A stretch of DNA of 7,843 nucleotides from assembly GCA_946481425.1 (NCBI GenBank), contig CAMLNT010000100.1, positions 1 to 7,843 on the forward strand. The letters are read 5' to 3'. Source of the DNA: an uncultured Brevundimonas sp. GTDB lineage: Bacteria > Pseudomonadota > Alphaproteobacteria > Caulobacterales > Caulobacteraceae. Below are positions 1 through 7,356 of the stretch, one piece after another. The notes beneath the pieces are model-generated. The model made no database searches, was not told where the DNA came from, and was given only the letters and a program-made list of their open reading frames with translations. Position 1 is the stretch's first letter, and every line of letters begins with the position of its first letter. The position numbers and the translations under genes are program-made.

Positions 1-903
1 CGGGTCCTGGTGGTCGACGATCAGCTGCGTCAGGCCGAGCGCATCGCCCAGGAATTGTCGGTCGAGCACCGGGTGACGGTGGAAGCGGATCCCATTCGCG
101 CGTTGAACGCCGCCCGGGGTCCGGTCGATCTGCTGATCATCAATGCGGCGTCCGACACGATGGACGGCCTGCGGTTCGTTGCCCAGGCGCGGTCGGATTC
201 GGCCAGCCGCTCGGTCCCCATCCTGGCGGTTGTCGACAGCCATGAACGCCAGCGGGTGGTGAAGGCCTTGGAACTGGGCGTGAACGACGTCCTGGCTCGC
301 CCGATCGATCCGGAGGAACTGGCGGCGCGTAGCCGCACCCTGATCCGCCACAAGCGCTATGCGGACTTCCTTCGCAACCGGTTGGACCACAGCCTGGAGA
401 TGGCGGTCACCGACGCCCTGACGGGGCTGCACAACCGCCGCTACATGGCCGGTCAGCTCGAGCCGCTGGTGGCGCATTCGAACCGGGGCGGGGCCTCTGC
501 GGCGGTCCTGATCCTGGACATCGACCACTTCAAGCGGATCAACGACACCTTCGGCCACGATGCCGGCGACGAGGTGCTGACCGAGTTCGCTGTTCGCCTG
601 GCGACCAATGTGCGGGCCGTGGACCTGCCCTGCCGGTTCGGGGGCGAGGAGTTCGTGGTGGTGATGCCCGACACCCGGGTCGAGGACGCCTCGGTCATCG
701 CTGACCGGATCCGGGCGCAGGTGGCCGGTACCGCGTTTTCGGTGATGGGCGGCCGCGAGAGCCTGAACGTCACGATCTCGATCGGTGTCGCCGCGACGAC
801 GGGCGAGACCGATTCGACCGACTCCCTGCTGAAGCGGGCCGACGAGGCGCTCTACGAAGCCAAGCAGTCGGGCCGCAATCGGGTCATCGCCCGCGCGGCC
901 TAA
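1..903 (+). CDS. pleD: PleD, response regulator diguanylate cyclase (5' end missing)
   Basis: This makes cyclic di-GMP from two GTP and, in Caulobacter, drives the swarmer-to-stalked transition at the cell pole. The reading frame is open from the first base, so the visible 300 residues are the C-terminal part; about 154 residues, the first receiver domain, should lie upstream of the window. Visible residues 1-105 are the second receiver domain. It keeps the acidic pair D6-D7 but has Asn48 where the phosphorylated Asp normally sits and Arg100 in place of the usual Lys, as expected for the PleD adaptor domain. A linker helix leads to the GGDEF domain (about 135-300), with DID at 173-175 (Mg binding), the active site GGEEF at 214-218, and an RxxD product-inhibition site, RAVD, at 205-208. 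The catalytic domain looks fully active and feedback-inhibited. I recognise this from its close agreement with Caulobacter PleD. No clear terminator follows on the plus strand. Confidence 0.95.
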   Translation, partial: RVLVVDDQLRQAERIAQELSVEHRVTVEADPIRALNAARGPVDLLIINAASDTMDGLRFVAQARSDSASRSVPILAVVDSHERQRVVKALELGVNDVLARPIDPEELAARSRTLIRHKRYADFLRNRLDHSLEMAVTDALTGLHNRRYMAGQLEPLVAHSNRGGASAAVLILDIDHFKRINDTFGHDAGDEVLTEFAVRLATNVRAVDLPCRFGGEEFVVVMPDTRVEDASVIADRIRAQVAGTAFSVMGGRESLNVTISIGVAATTGETDSTDSLLKRADEALYEAKQSGRNRVIARAA

Positions 904-974
904 GCTCGCTAGTGGGCGCACGCCGGGCGGCAAAACCAGCTTCCACTTCTGCCTGGCATGCGGCCTGACCGGAC

Positions 975-1005
975 AAACGAAAACGCCCGGCCGGGGGCCG
1001 GGCGT
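975..1005 (-). terminator. Intrinsic terminator of rpmG
   Basis: A perfect 10-bp inverted repeat (983-992 with 996-1005) has a 3-base loop and lies 24 bases past the rpmG stop codon. Read on the minus strand, the hairpin is followed by TTTTCGTTT, the U-rich tail of an intrinsic terminator. On the plus strand the bases after the stem are CGCAAAATA, so it does not look like an efficient terminator for pleD. Confidence 0.8.
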
Positions 1006-1029
1006 CGCAAAATAGCAAGCCGGAAAGGC

Positions 1030-1197
1030 TTACTTGATTTTGCCTTCCTTGAACTCGACGTGCTTCTTGGCGACAGGGTCATACTTGCGCATGACCAGCT
1101 TGTCGGTCTTGGTGCGGGCGTTCTTCTTGGTGACGTAGAAGAAGCCGGTGTCCGCCGTCGAGTTCAGGCGGATCTTGATGGAAGCGGGCTTGGCCAT
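1030..1197 (-). CDS. rpmG: 50S ribosomal protein L33
   Basis: A small basic protein of the large ribosomal subunit, near the E site. The gene encodes 55 residues, the usual L33 length. It begins [11 protein letters not shown] and contains the family core [14 protein letters not shown], then [14 protein letters not shown]. There are no cysteines, so this is the zinc-independent (C-minus) form. The start is the ATG at 1195-1197, with AAGG (minus strand of 1207-1210) as a Shine-Dalgarno sequence 9 bases upstream. It has its own promoter and terminator, so it is probably transcribed alone. It lies convergent with pleD, an arrangement with pleD next to rpmG that is common in alphaproteobacteria. 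I am very sure of the identity. Confidence 0.97.
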   Translation of the reverse strand: MAKPASIKIRLNSTADTGFFYVTKKNARTKTDKLVMRKYDPVAKKHVEFKEGKIK

Positions 1198-1213
1198 CGG
1201 GAAAAACCTTGCT

Positions 1214-1229
1214 GCGGCTGCGAAGCCGC
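1214..1229 (-). promoter_or_regulatory. Hairpin in the rpmG 5' leader
   Basis: A 6-bp perfect stem (GCGGCT with AGCCGC) closes a 4-base loop. It would form in the roughly 45-base leader of the rpmG transcript, ending three bases before the Shine-Dalgarno sequence. It could stabilise the leader or tune ribosome access. Whether it has any role is inference. Confidence 0.4.
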
Positions 1230-1247
1230 GGAAATCGAGAGCGGCGG

Positions 1248-1275
1248 AACATACTCAGGAAGTCCGGTAAGTCAA
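1248..1275 (-). promoter_or_regulatory. Housekeeping-sigma promoter for rpmG
   Basis: On the minus strand, TTGACT (1270-1275) is a -35 box, followed by a 16-bp spacer and TATGTT (1248-1253) as the -10 box. Five of six -35 bases match the sigma-70 consensus and the -10 keeps TAT and the final T. Transcription would start near 1241, giving a leader of about 45 bases. A strong constitutive promoter fits a ribosomal protein gene. Confidence 0.7.
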
Positions 1276-1290
1276 CCGAGCCTTGGCCGA

Positions 1291-1300
1291 TTGGCGCCAA
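1291..1300. promoter_or_regulatory. 10-bp palindrome in divergent promoter region
   Basis: TTGGCGCCAA is a perfect palindrome lying between the rpmG -35 box and the start of the lipoprotein gene. It could be a protein-binding site acting on either divergent gene. In GC-rich DNA a 10-bp palindrome can arise by chance. A nearly identical inverted repeat, TTGGGCGCCAA, sits at the rnr start, but no regulator can be named. Confidence 0.25.
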
Positions 1301-1318
1301 GCGGGCTAGCGTGCGCCC

Positions 1319-1882
1319 ATGAAAGCGCTCCTCATCCTCGTTCCAGCCCTTGTCCTGACCGCCTGCGCCACGCCGCAATCGGCTCCGGCCGACCCGCAGG
1401 CCGTCTTTTTCGAGAACGTCCGCAGCCTGTGCGGTCAGGCTTTCGAAGGCACGGTCACCACCGGAGACGCCGCCGATGAGGACTTCCGCCAGGCCCGCCT
1501 GGTGGCCCATTTCCGCGACTGCGGTTCGCCCGACGAGATCGGCATTCCCTTCGGCGTCGGAGAGGAACGTTCACGCCGCTGGGTGGTCTCGCGCACCGAA
1601 ACCGGCCTGCGGCTCAAGCACGATCACCGGGACGAGAACGGCGTGCCGCACGGGTTCCACATGTATGGCGGCGACGCACGCGAGCCCGGAACGGCCGAGC
1701 GGCAGGAGTTCCCTGTCGACCAGGAATCGATCGACCAGTTCCTAGCCGGGAACGCCGCGGTCTCGACCACCAATGTCTGGGCCATGGAAATGCGGCCGGG
1801 CGAGGTGTTCGTCTATGAGCTCAGGCGCGAGGGCCGGCATCTGCGCGTCGAGTTCGACCTGACACGGCCAGTGGAGCCCTAG
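1319..1882 (+). CDS. Predicted lipoprotein of unknown function
   Basis: The 187-residue product begins with a lipoprotein signal peptide: a short basic start, a hydrophobic stretch, and the lipobox LTAC with the lipidated cysteine at residue 16. It should be anchored in the envelope, facing the periplasm. The mature part has two cysteines (38 and 68) that could form a disulfide. A histidine-rich stretch has H101, H103, H111 and H114 around a KHDHR motif, and a HMYGGD motif follows. The C-terminal half has alternating hydrophobic residues suggesting a beta-rich fold. I recognise it only as a family of uncharacterised proteins that I believe also occurs in other proteobacteria; no reaction can be assigned. 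The start is chosen because it gives the complete signal peptide. No Shine-Dalgarno sequence precedes it. It is divergent from rpmG and alone on its strand. Confidence 0.85.
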   Translation: MKALLILVPALVLTACATPQSAPADPQAVFFENVRSLCGQAFEGTVTTGDAADEDFRQARLVAHFRDCGSPDEIGIPFGVGEERSRRWVVSRTETGLRLKHDHRDENGVPHGFHMYGGDAREPGTAERQEFPVDQESIDQFLAGNAAVSTTNVWAMEMRPGEVFVYELRREGRHLRVEFDLTRPVEP

Positions 1883-2163
1883 GATATGAAGGGTCTGATG
1901 CTCTGAAACACGGCATCAGGAGCATCAGGAGCCTCACGGGACTGGCGACTGTCGAGAATCGCGGGCGCCCGCGCCAGGCAGGCACGGCCGAGTGAAAAAC
2001 ACCGTCCAGGTCGTCCGACTCGTCCGGGTTGAGGGGTGCTGACGATGGCAAAGACCGCTGTCGGCGCAGAATAGGCCGGCGCGAAAGGGCGGGGATAAGG
2101 CGCGGGCTACAAAGACGAGGGTCGTTTGAGATCCAAGGGATTGGGCAGTCCAGCGACGGGGGA
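1883..2163. other. Gene-free stretch between convergent genes
   Basis: I see no credible gene here. The short open frames on both strands have no recognisable motifs, and the minus-strand ones run into neighbouring genes. The stretch is mildly less GC-rich in places and holds a tandem pair of 9-bp repeats, an inverted repeat usable as a hairpin, and a 14-bp palindrome at 1960-1973. It separates the ends of the lipoprotein gene (+) and the DUF5990-like gene (-), so at least one termination signal would be expected, but none has a clear U-rich tail. Confidence 0.5.
1895..1930. repeat. Tandem 9-bp repeat plus inverted partner
   Basis: GCATCAGGA occurs twice head to tail (1913-1921 and 1922-1930). 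CTGATGCTC at 1895-1903 is the exact reverse complement of GAGCATCAG at 1920-1928, and its first seven bases can also pair with 1913-1919. The transcript could therefore fold into either of two alternative hairpins. It sits 12 bases after the lipoprotein stop codon, so it may act as a 3'-end hairpin, although no U-tract follows. Confidence 0.5.
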
Positions 2164-2625
2164 TTAGACGACGCGCCAGGGGGCCACGGGCCTCACCGTC
2201 GCGCACGCCGGCGTTCCGTCCTTGCCGCGGCCGGGCAGGACCGCCTCCAGCACCGCGCCCTTGCGCGCCTGATCCAGCAGCGGCGGCGGAATGTCATGGA
2301 TGTCGATCTTGGCGCGGCGGGAGAGGGGTGTGCCGTGCTGCCCGGCGGACTGGCCGATGCGGATGTAGACAAAGCGGCGCTCCGGACCCTCGCGACGGAC
2401 AAAGTCGCCAAGGAAGCGGCCGTCGCCGGTGAGGCGAACGGGAACGTCGAAGCTGAGCGGAGCCTCGGTCGCGATGCGGGGGTCGAAGACCGCGTCCTTT
2501 TCCTGCAGGCTGTAGTGCACGCCCGATACGGGGTCGGCGATTGTGAGCCGCAGGGTGATGACGGTCTCGGTCAGGATCAGCCGCCGTCGCGCAGGGCGTT
2601 CAGCATGGCCACCGCGCGGTCCCAA
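2164..2625 (-). CDS. DUF5990-like protein
   Basis: A protein of up to 153 residues whose body matches what I know of the DUF5990 family: an opening ITLRLTIADPVSGV strand, then LSFDVPVRLTGDGRFLGDFVR, RFVYIRIGQSAGQ, a RRAKIDIHDI segment, and the ending GTPACATVRPVAPWRV. It has no signal peptide or membrane segment, so it is probably cytoplasmic; the family has no known function. The start is uncertain. The given start is a TTG inside the end of the upstream gene, because no ATG or GTG lies between it and the conserved region. A CTG at 2578-2580, overlapping the upstream TGA, or at 2572-2574, giving MTETVITLRL, would suit the family N-terminus better. Either way it is tightly joined to the secreted-protein gene and probably translationally coupled to it. 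Confidence 0.75.
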   Translation of the reverse strand: MGPRGGHAERPARRRLILTETVITLRLTIADPVSGVHYSLQEKDAVFDPRIATEAPLSFDVPVRLTGDGRFLGDFVRREGPERRFVYIRIGQSAGQHGTPLSRRAKIDIHDIPPPLLDQARKGAVLEAVLPGRGKDGTPACATVRPVAPWRVV

Positions 2626-3377
2626 CGCTCGAAGATGTCGCCGGCGTCGCCGGTGACGCAGCCTGCGTCCCAGCGTACCTCCTGGTCCTCGTAGCCCTCC
2701 TGGGACCAGGTGACGTCGCCGTAGGGGCCGTCAGCGATCACGCGGTTACATTCGAACCGCGCGCCTTCGTAGGGCCGAAAGATTTCGCGCAGCCGATCGA
2801 AATCGGCCTCGGAGACCGTGAAGGAGCGCTGGGCGCCAGAGGCGTCGGTGAAGATGGCTTCGCCGCCGCGCGGCACGGCCCATTGGCGCGTGATCCGGCC
2901 CCAGGATCGGGCGGTCAGGGTGATCCTGTCGGGATCGGCCAGTCCTGCCGGCGGGGTCCAGTGGGCGTCGGCGAGTTCGCGCATCACCGACCAGGCTTGA
3001 TCAGAGTTGCGGCGGGCTTCCGCAAAGGCAGGAGTGGAACAGAACACATGATTGGGCCGCCGCGTCTCGATCCCGTCCTCTCGCCAGTGGAAGTACGCGA
3101 TCGACGATGCGGTCACAGTCGGCGTCTCGCATATCAGACCAGCGTCACGGTACGGGGCAAGCAGGGACCTGATGCGCTCGTAATCCTCTGGCGTGGCCCG
3201 GAACTGTCGAACCGGAACGCGCTCAGTCACCGCTGCCAGGACAGCGTCTCCGTCGCTCTCGATGCTGAAATACCCATCGGCATGGACAAACAGGCCGACC
3301 TCGTCCGGCTCCTGGGCGGCCGCGCCGCTATTGACCATCGCTAGGAGGACGAGGGCTGCCGACGCAACACGAAACAT
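2577..3377 (-). CDS. Secreted protein with two tandem copies of one domain
   Basis: The 266-residue product starts with a typical signal peptide (residues 1-21, hydrophobic core AALVLLAMV, probable cut after AAA) and is exported. The mature protein is an internal duplication. Residues 59-135 align without gaps to 186-262 at an offset of exactly 127: FRATPEDYERIR with FTVSEADFDRLR, APY with RPY, and DQAW with DRAV. Each copy has two cysteines 30 residues apart (83 and 113; 210 and 240), which suggests one disulfide per domain. I do not recognise the family and assign no function. The start is the ATG at 3375-3377, with AGAGG (minus strand of 3384-3388) six bases upstream. The frame stays open further upstream to 3440, but that extension lacks a ribosome site and would bury the signal peptide. 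It lies 90 bases after the NUDIX gene and overlaps the DUF5990-like gene. Confidence 0.85.
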   Translation of the reverse strand: MFRVASAALVLLAMVNSGAAAQEPDEVGLFVHADGYFSIESDGDAVLAAVTERVPVRQFRATPEDYERIRSLLAPYRDAGLICETPTVTASSIAYFHWREDGIETRRPNHVFCSTPAFAEARRNSDQAWSVMRELADAHWTPPAGLADPDRITLTARSWGRITRQWAVPRGGEAIFTDASGAQRSFTVSEADFDRLREIFRPYEGARFECNRVIADGPYGDVTWSQEGYEDQEVRWDAGCVTGDAGDIFERWDRAVAMLNALRDGG

Positions 3378-3390
3378 GATGGACCTCTTC

Positions 3391-3404
3391 GGCGCCCCGG
3401 CGCC
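3391..3404 (-). promoter_or_regulatory. GC-only hairpin just before a ribosome binding site
   Basis: GGCGC (3391-3395) pairs with GCGCC (3400-3404) around a 4-base loop. On the minus-strand transcript the hairpin ends exactly where the purine-rich GAAGAGG ribosome binding sequence of the secreted-protein gene begins. It may influence initiation or mRNA stability. A role is inferred from position only. Confidence 0.3.
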
Positions 3405-3467
3405 GCCACCAGAACGCCACAGCAGGCGGGCCCGGCGCAACCCACAGACGCAGAGCGTCAGGGATGG

Positions 3468-4156
3468 TCAGTCCATCGGCTGAATGTCGTGCCGGCCGCG
3501 CACGAACCGGACGAAGGGGGCGGGGCGTTCCGGGTCGGCGAGGCGTTTGCCGACCTCGCCGATGACGAAGCGGGTTATGGCGGGCAGGTCGAGGCCTTCA
3601 GCCTCTTCCCATGGAATCCAGGCAATCTCGTCCAGTTCGCCCGAGCCGTCGATGTCTCGGCTGAGCAGGGCGGAGCCGTCGGCCATGAAGAAGCGGGCGT
3701 CGAAGCGGCGGGCGCGGCCGGGCGGGGTGATGGCGCGGGCGACATAGGTGAGGGCCGAGAGGTCGGGCAGGGCGCCGGCGGCCCGGTACGCTCGCCACGG
3801 GCCGGCGACGGAAGCGGGCGGAGCCTTGTCCCCGACGATCAGGCCGGTCTCCTCGAAGGTCTCGCGGATGGCGGCGAGCGCCAGCGCCCGCGCGCGGCGC
3901 GGCGGGCAGCCGGCAGCGAGGCGGGCGGCGGTGCGGGCGTCGAAATCGCCGGTCGAGGCGGCGCGGAAATCCGAGCGATCGATGCGGCCGCCGGGGAAGA
4001 CCCATTTGGCGGCCATGAAGACGTGGCCCTGGGCCCGGCGGCCCATCAGCACCTTGCCGTCACGCACCACGATCAGGGTGGCGGCGTCCTTGGGGCTGAG
4101 CTTGGCGCCCGTTCGCCGGGCGTCGGCGAGGTCCTGACGGGGGTCGAAGGGGGTGT

Positions 4157-4160
<4 letters not shown>
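3468..4160 (-). CDS. NUDIX hydrolase, NUDT19-like with split Nudix box
   Basis: A 230-residue cytoplasmic hydrolase of the NUDIX superfamily, which cleaves nucleoside diphosphates linked to another group, using a divalent metal. The N-terminal strand and FPGG (residues 55-58) are followed by a roughly 40-residue insertion. The catalytic helix RETFEETGL comes only at 99-107, supplying the REUxEExGU metal-binding glutamates E100, E103 and E104. This interrupted box is characteristic of the NUDT19-like branch, whose animal members hydrolyse CoA and acyl-CoA; that substrate is inference here. The start is a GTG at 4158-4160 that overlaps the rnr stop codon as GTGA, so translation is probably coupled to rnr. 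A NUDIX gene next to rnr and close to rpmG is a recurring alphaproteobacterial arrangement. Confidence 0.92.
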
Positions 4161-6452
<2,292 letters not shown>

Positions 6453-6454
<2 letters not shown>

Positions 6455-6465
6455 TGGCGCCCAAT
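6453..6465 (-). promoter_or_regulatory. Inverted repeat spanning the rnr start codon
   Basis: ATTGG and CCAAT flank three bases, and the second arm includes the first two bases of the rnr ATG when read on the minus strand. Such a small hairpin would occupy the place where a Shine-Dalgarno sequence is missing. It resembles the palindrome at 1291-1300. The functional value is uncertain. Confidence 0.2.
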
Positions 6466-6503
6466 GTAGGGGCGCGAACGCCGGATTGCGAGCGGCAACC
6501 GGT

Positions 6504-6527
6504 CCGGGCGGCCCGAAGGCCGCCCGG
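6504..6527 (-). terminator. UUCG-capped hairpin after the 6537-7169 gene
   Basis: A perfect 10-bp GC stem (6504-6513 with 6518-6527) closes a 4-base loop. On the minus strand the loop reads C(TTCG)G, the exceptionally stable UUCG tetraloop, so the hairpin is probably meant for the minus-strand transcript. It lies 9 bases past the stop codon of the upstream gene and before rnr. There is no U-rich tail on that strand, so it may be a weak or protein-assisted terminator or a 3'-end stabiliser; rnr may still receive read-through. Confidence 0.55.
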
Positions 6528-6536
6528 TTTCGGTCG

Positions 6537-7169
6537 TCAGTCGTCCGACGGTGTGGCGGCGGGCGTGTCGTCACCGGCGGCGCCGGTGGCTTCGGCCGCC
6601 GCTTCAGCCTCGGCTTCGAGCAGGCTCGGCGGCAGGACTTCCTCGCGAGTCAGGCCGACCTGTTCCAGCGTGGCGGGCGCCGTCGTGATGTTGCCCCGCA
6701 CGCGGCGGGCGGCGTGTTCGCAACGGCCCGGGAGGCCGAAGAACAGGTCGAAAGCCTCCTGGCGGGCGTCGGCATTGCTATTGGTCAGATAGGGCTGCCA
6801 GCGAGCCATGGCGGCGTCATAGGCGGCTTGGGACGCGGCGACCTGAGCCGGCGTCATGCGCGCGGCGCCGGCCTGGCGCGCAGTCTGGAAGTCCTGGCGC
6901 TCGAGGCGGCCCAGGCGCATCAGCTCCTCATCGGCGGAGGCGCCGAGCGTTTCACCCAGCTGGATGTGACCCGAGATCAGCCCCTCGCAGTAGCCGAGGT
7001 AGCCGAAATCGTCCGCCGGCATGCCCGGCGGGATCGGATAGGCATAGGCCATGGCTTCGCGCTCACGCAGGGACTCGACGCTTTCGGTCGGGGTGGCGCG
7101 GGCGGTGACGATCGGGCCGTCCTGGCCGGACAGGGCCATCGACAGGGCGGCGGCGAGGATAAGGGACAT
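6537..7169 (-). CDS. Secreted protein of unknown function
   Basis: The 210-residue product begins with a short hydrophobic signal-like segment, MSLILAAALSMALSGQ, so export is likely, though the positive charge typical of a signal peptide is absent. Residues 45-75 carry a PPGMPADDFGYLGYCEGL motif. Residues 80-145 are mostly helical and rich in Ala, Arg and Gln, and a second conserved-looking stretch around LFFGLPGRCEHAARRV ends near 158. The two cysteines (61 and 150) could pair. The last 40 residues are low-complexity, acidic and alanine-rich, probably disordered. I do not recognise the family and assign no function. The ATG at 7167-7169 is chosen because it leads straight into the signal-like segment; an upstream GTG at 7197-7199 would add ten residues. 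It precedes rnr by 82 bases, with a strong hairpin between. Confidence 0.75.
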   Translation of the reverse strand: MSLILAAALSMALSGQDGPIVTARATPTESVESLREREAMAYAYPIPPGMPADDFGYLGYCEGLISGHIQLGETLGASADEELMRLGRLERQDFQTARQAGAARMTPAQVAASQAAYDAAMARWQPYLTNSNADARQEAFDLFFGLPGRCEHAARRVRGNITTAPATLEQVGLTREEVLPPSLLEAEAEAAAEATGAAGDDTPAATPSDD

Positions 7170-7258
7170 GGAGACTCGCGAATGTTGGCTGCGGCCCACG
7201 CTGGGGCGGCGGTGTGGCTGTTTCTAGGCGCGATGCAACGCCTGCGCCACCTCACCAC

Positions 7259-7272
7259 ACCTGACGTCAGGT
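7259..7272. promoter_or_regulatory. 14-bp perfect palindrome, candidate operator
   Basis: ACCTGACGTCAGGT is a perfect 14-bp palindrome in the divergent region between the 6537-7169 gene and the membrane-protein gene. It ends nine bases before the -35 box of the rightward promoter. Its dyad symmetry and place suit a dimeric regulator. An 8-bp direct repeat, GCGATGCA, flanks it at 7230-7237 and 7274-7281. The regulator is unknown. Confidence 0.45.
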
Positions 7273-7281
7273 TGCGATGCA

Positions 7282-7310
7282 TTGACGCCGGAGGCCCCGC
7301 GACCGACATT
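7282..7310 (+). promoter_or_regulatory. Probable promoter for the membrane-protein/ampD pair
   Basis: TTGACG (7282-7287), followed by C, fits the Caulobacter housekeeping -35 box TTGACGS exactly. After a 17-bp spacer, GACATT (7305-7310) is a poor -10 box with three of six consensus bases. Start of transcription would be near 7317, about 40 bases before the ATG. The weak -10 box makes the promoter probable rather than sure, and suggests dependence on an activator. Confidence 0.45.
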
Positions 7311-7356
7311 GCGGAAACCGGGAAGGCCTGAAAGCGTTCCCGGCCCGAGGATCATG

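Noticed and set aside
2110..2126. AAAGAC/GTCGTTT imperfect hairpin as the DUF5990 gene terminator
   Set aside because: The stem needs a bulge and has only three GC-containing pairs, and it lies nearly 40 bases past the stop codon; too weak to support.
1821..2206. Two minus-strand frames (76 and 90 codons) in the gap after the lipoprotein gene
   Set aside because: They lack ribosome sites, overlap the ends of real genes and have Arg/Pro/Ser-rich products typical of non-coding GC-rich DNA. A relic gene cannot be excluded by eye, so the gap is reported as a finding instead.
2029..2694. A 221-codon plus-strand frame opposite the DUF5990-like gene
   Set aside because: The minus strand carries the family motifs; the plus-strand product is compositionally odd and ends inside an unrelated coding region.
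3378..3440. A longer start for the duplicated secreted protein
   Set aside because: The extra 21 residues would precede and disrupt a good signal peptide, and the ATG at 3377 has a well-spaced AGAGG.
3447..3459. A 5-bp hairpin eight bases after the NUDIX stop codon as a terminator
   Set aside because: The stem is short (GACGC with GCGTC) and is followed by TGTGGG rather than a U-rich tail, so it is not enough to call a terminator.
6455..6574. A 40-residue N-terminal extension of RNase R
   Set aside because: The extension is Pro/Arg-rich, unlike the family, and would be encoded across the UUCG hairpin and into the end of the upstream gene. The ATG at 6454 gives the normal N-terminus.
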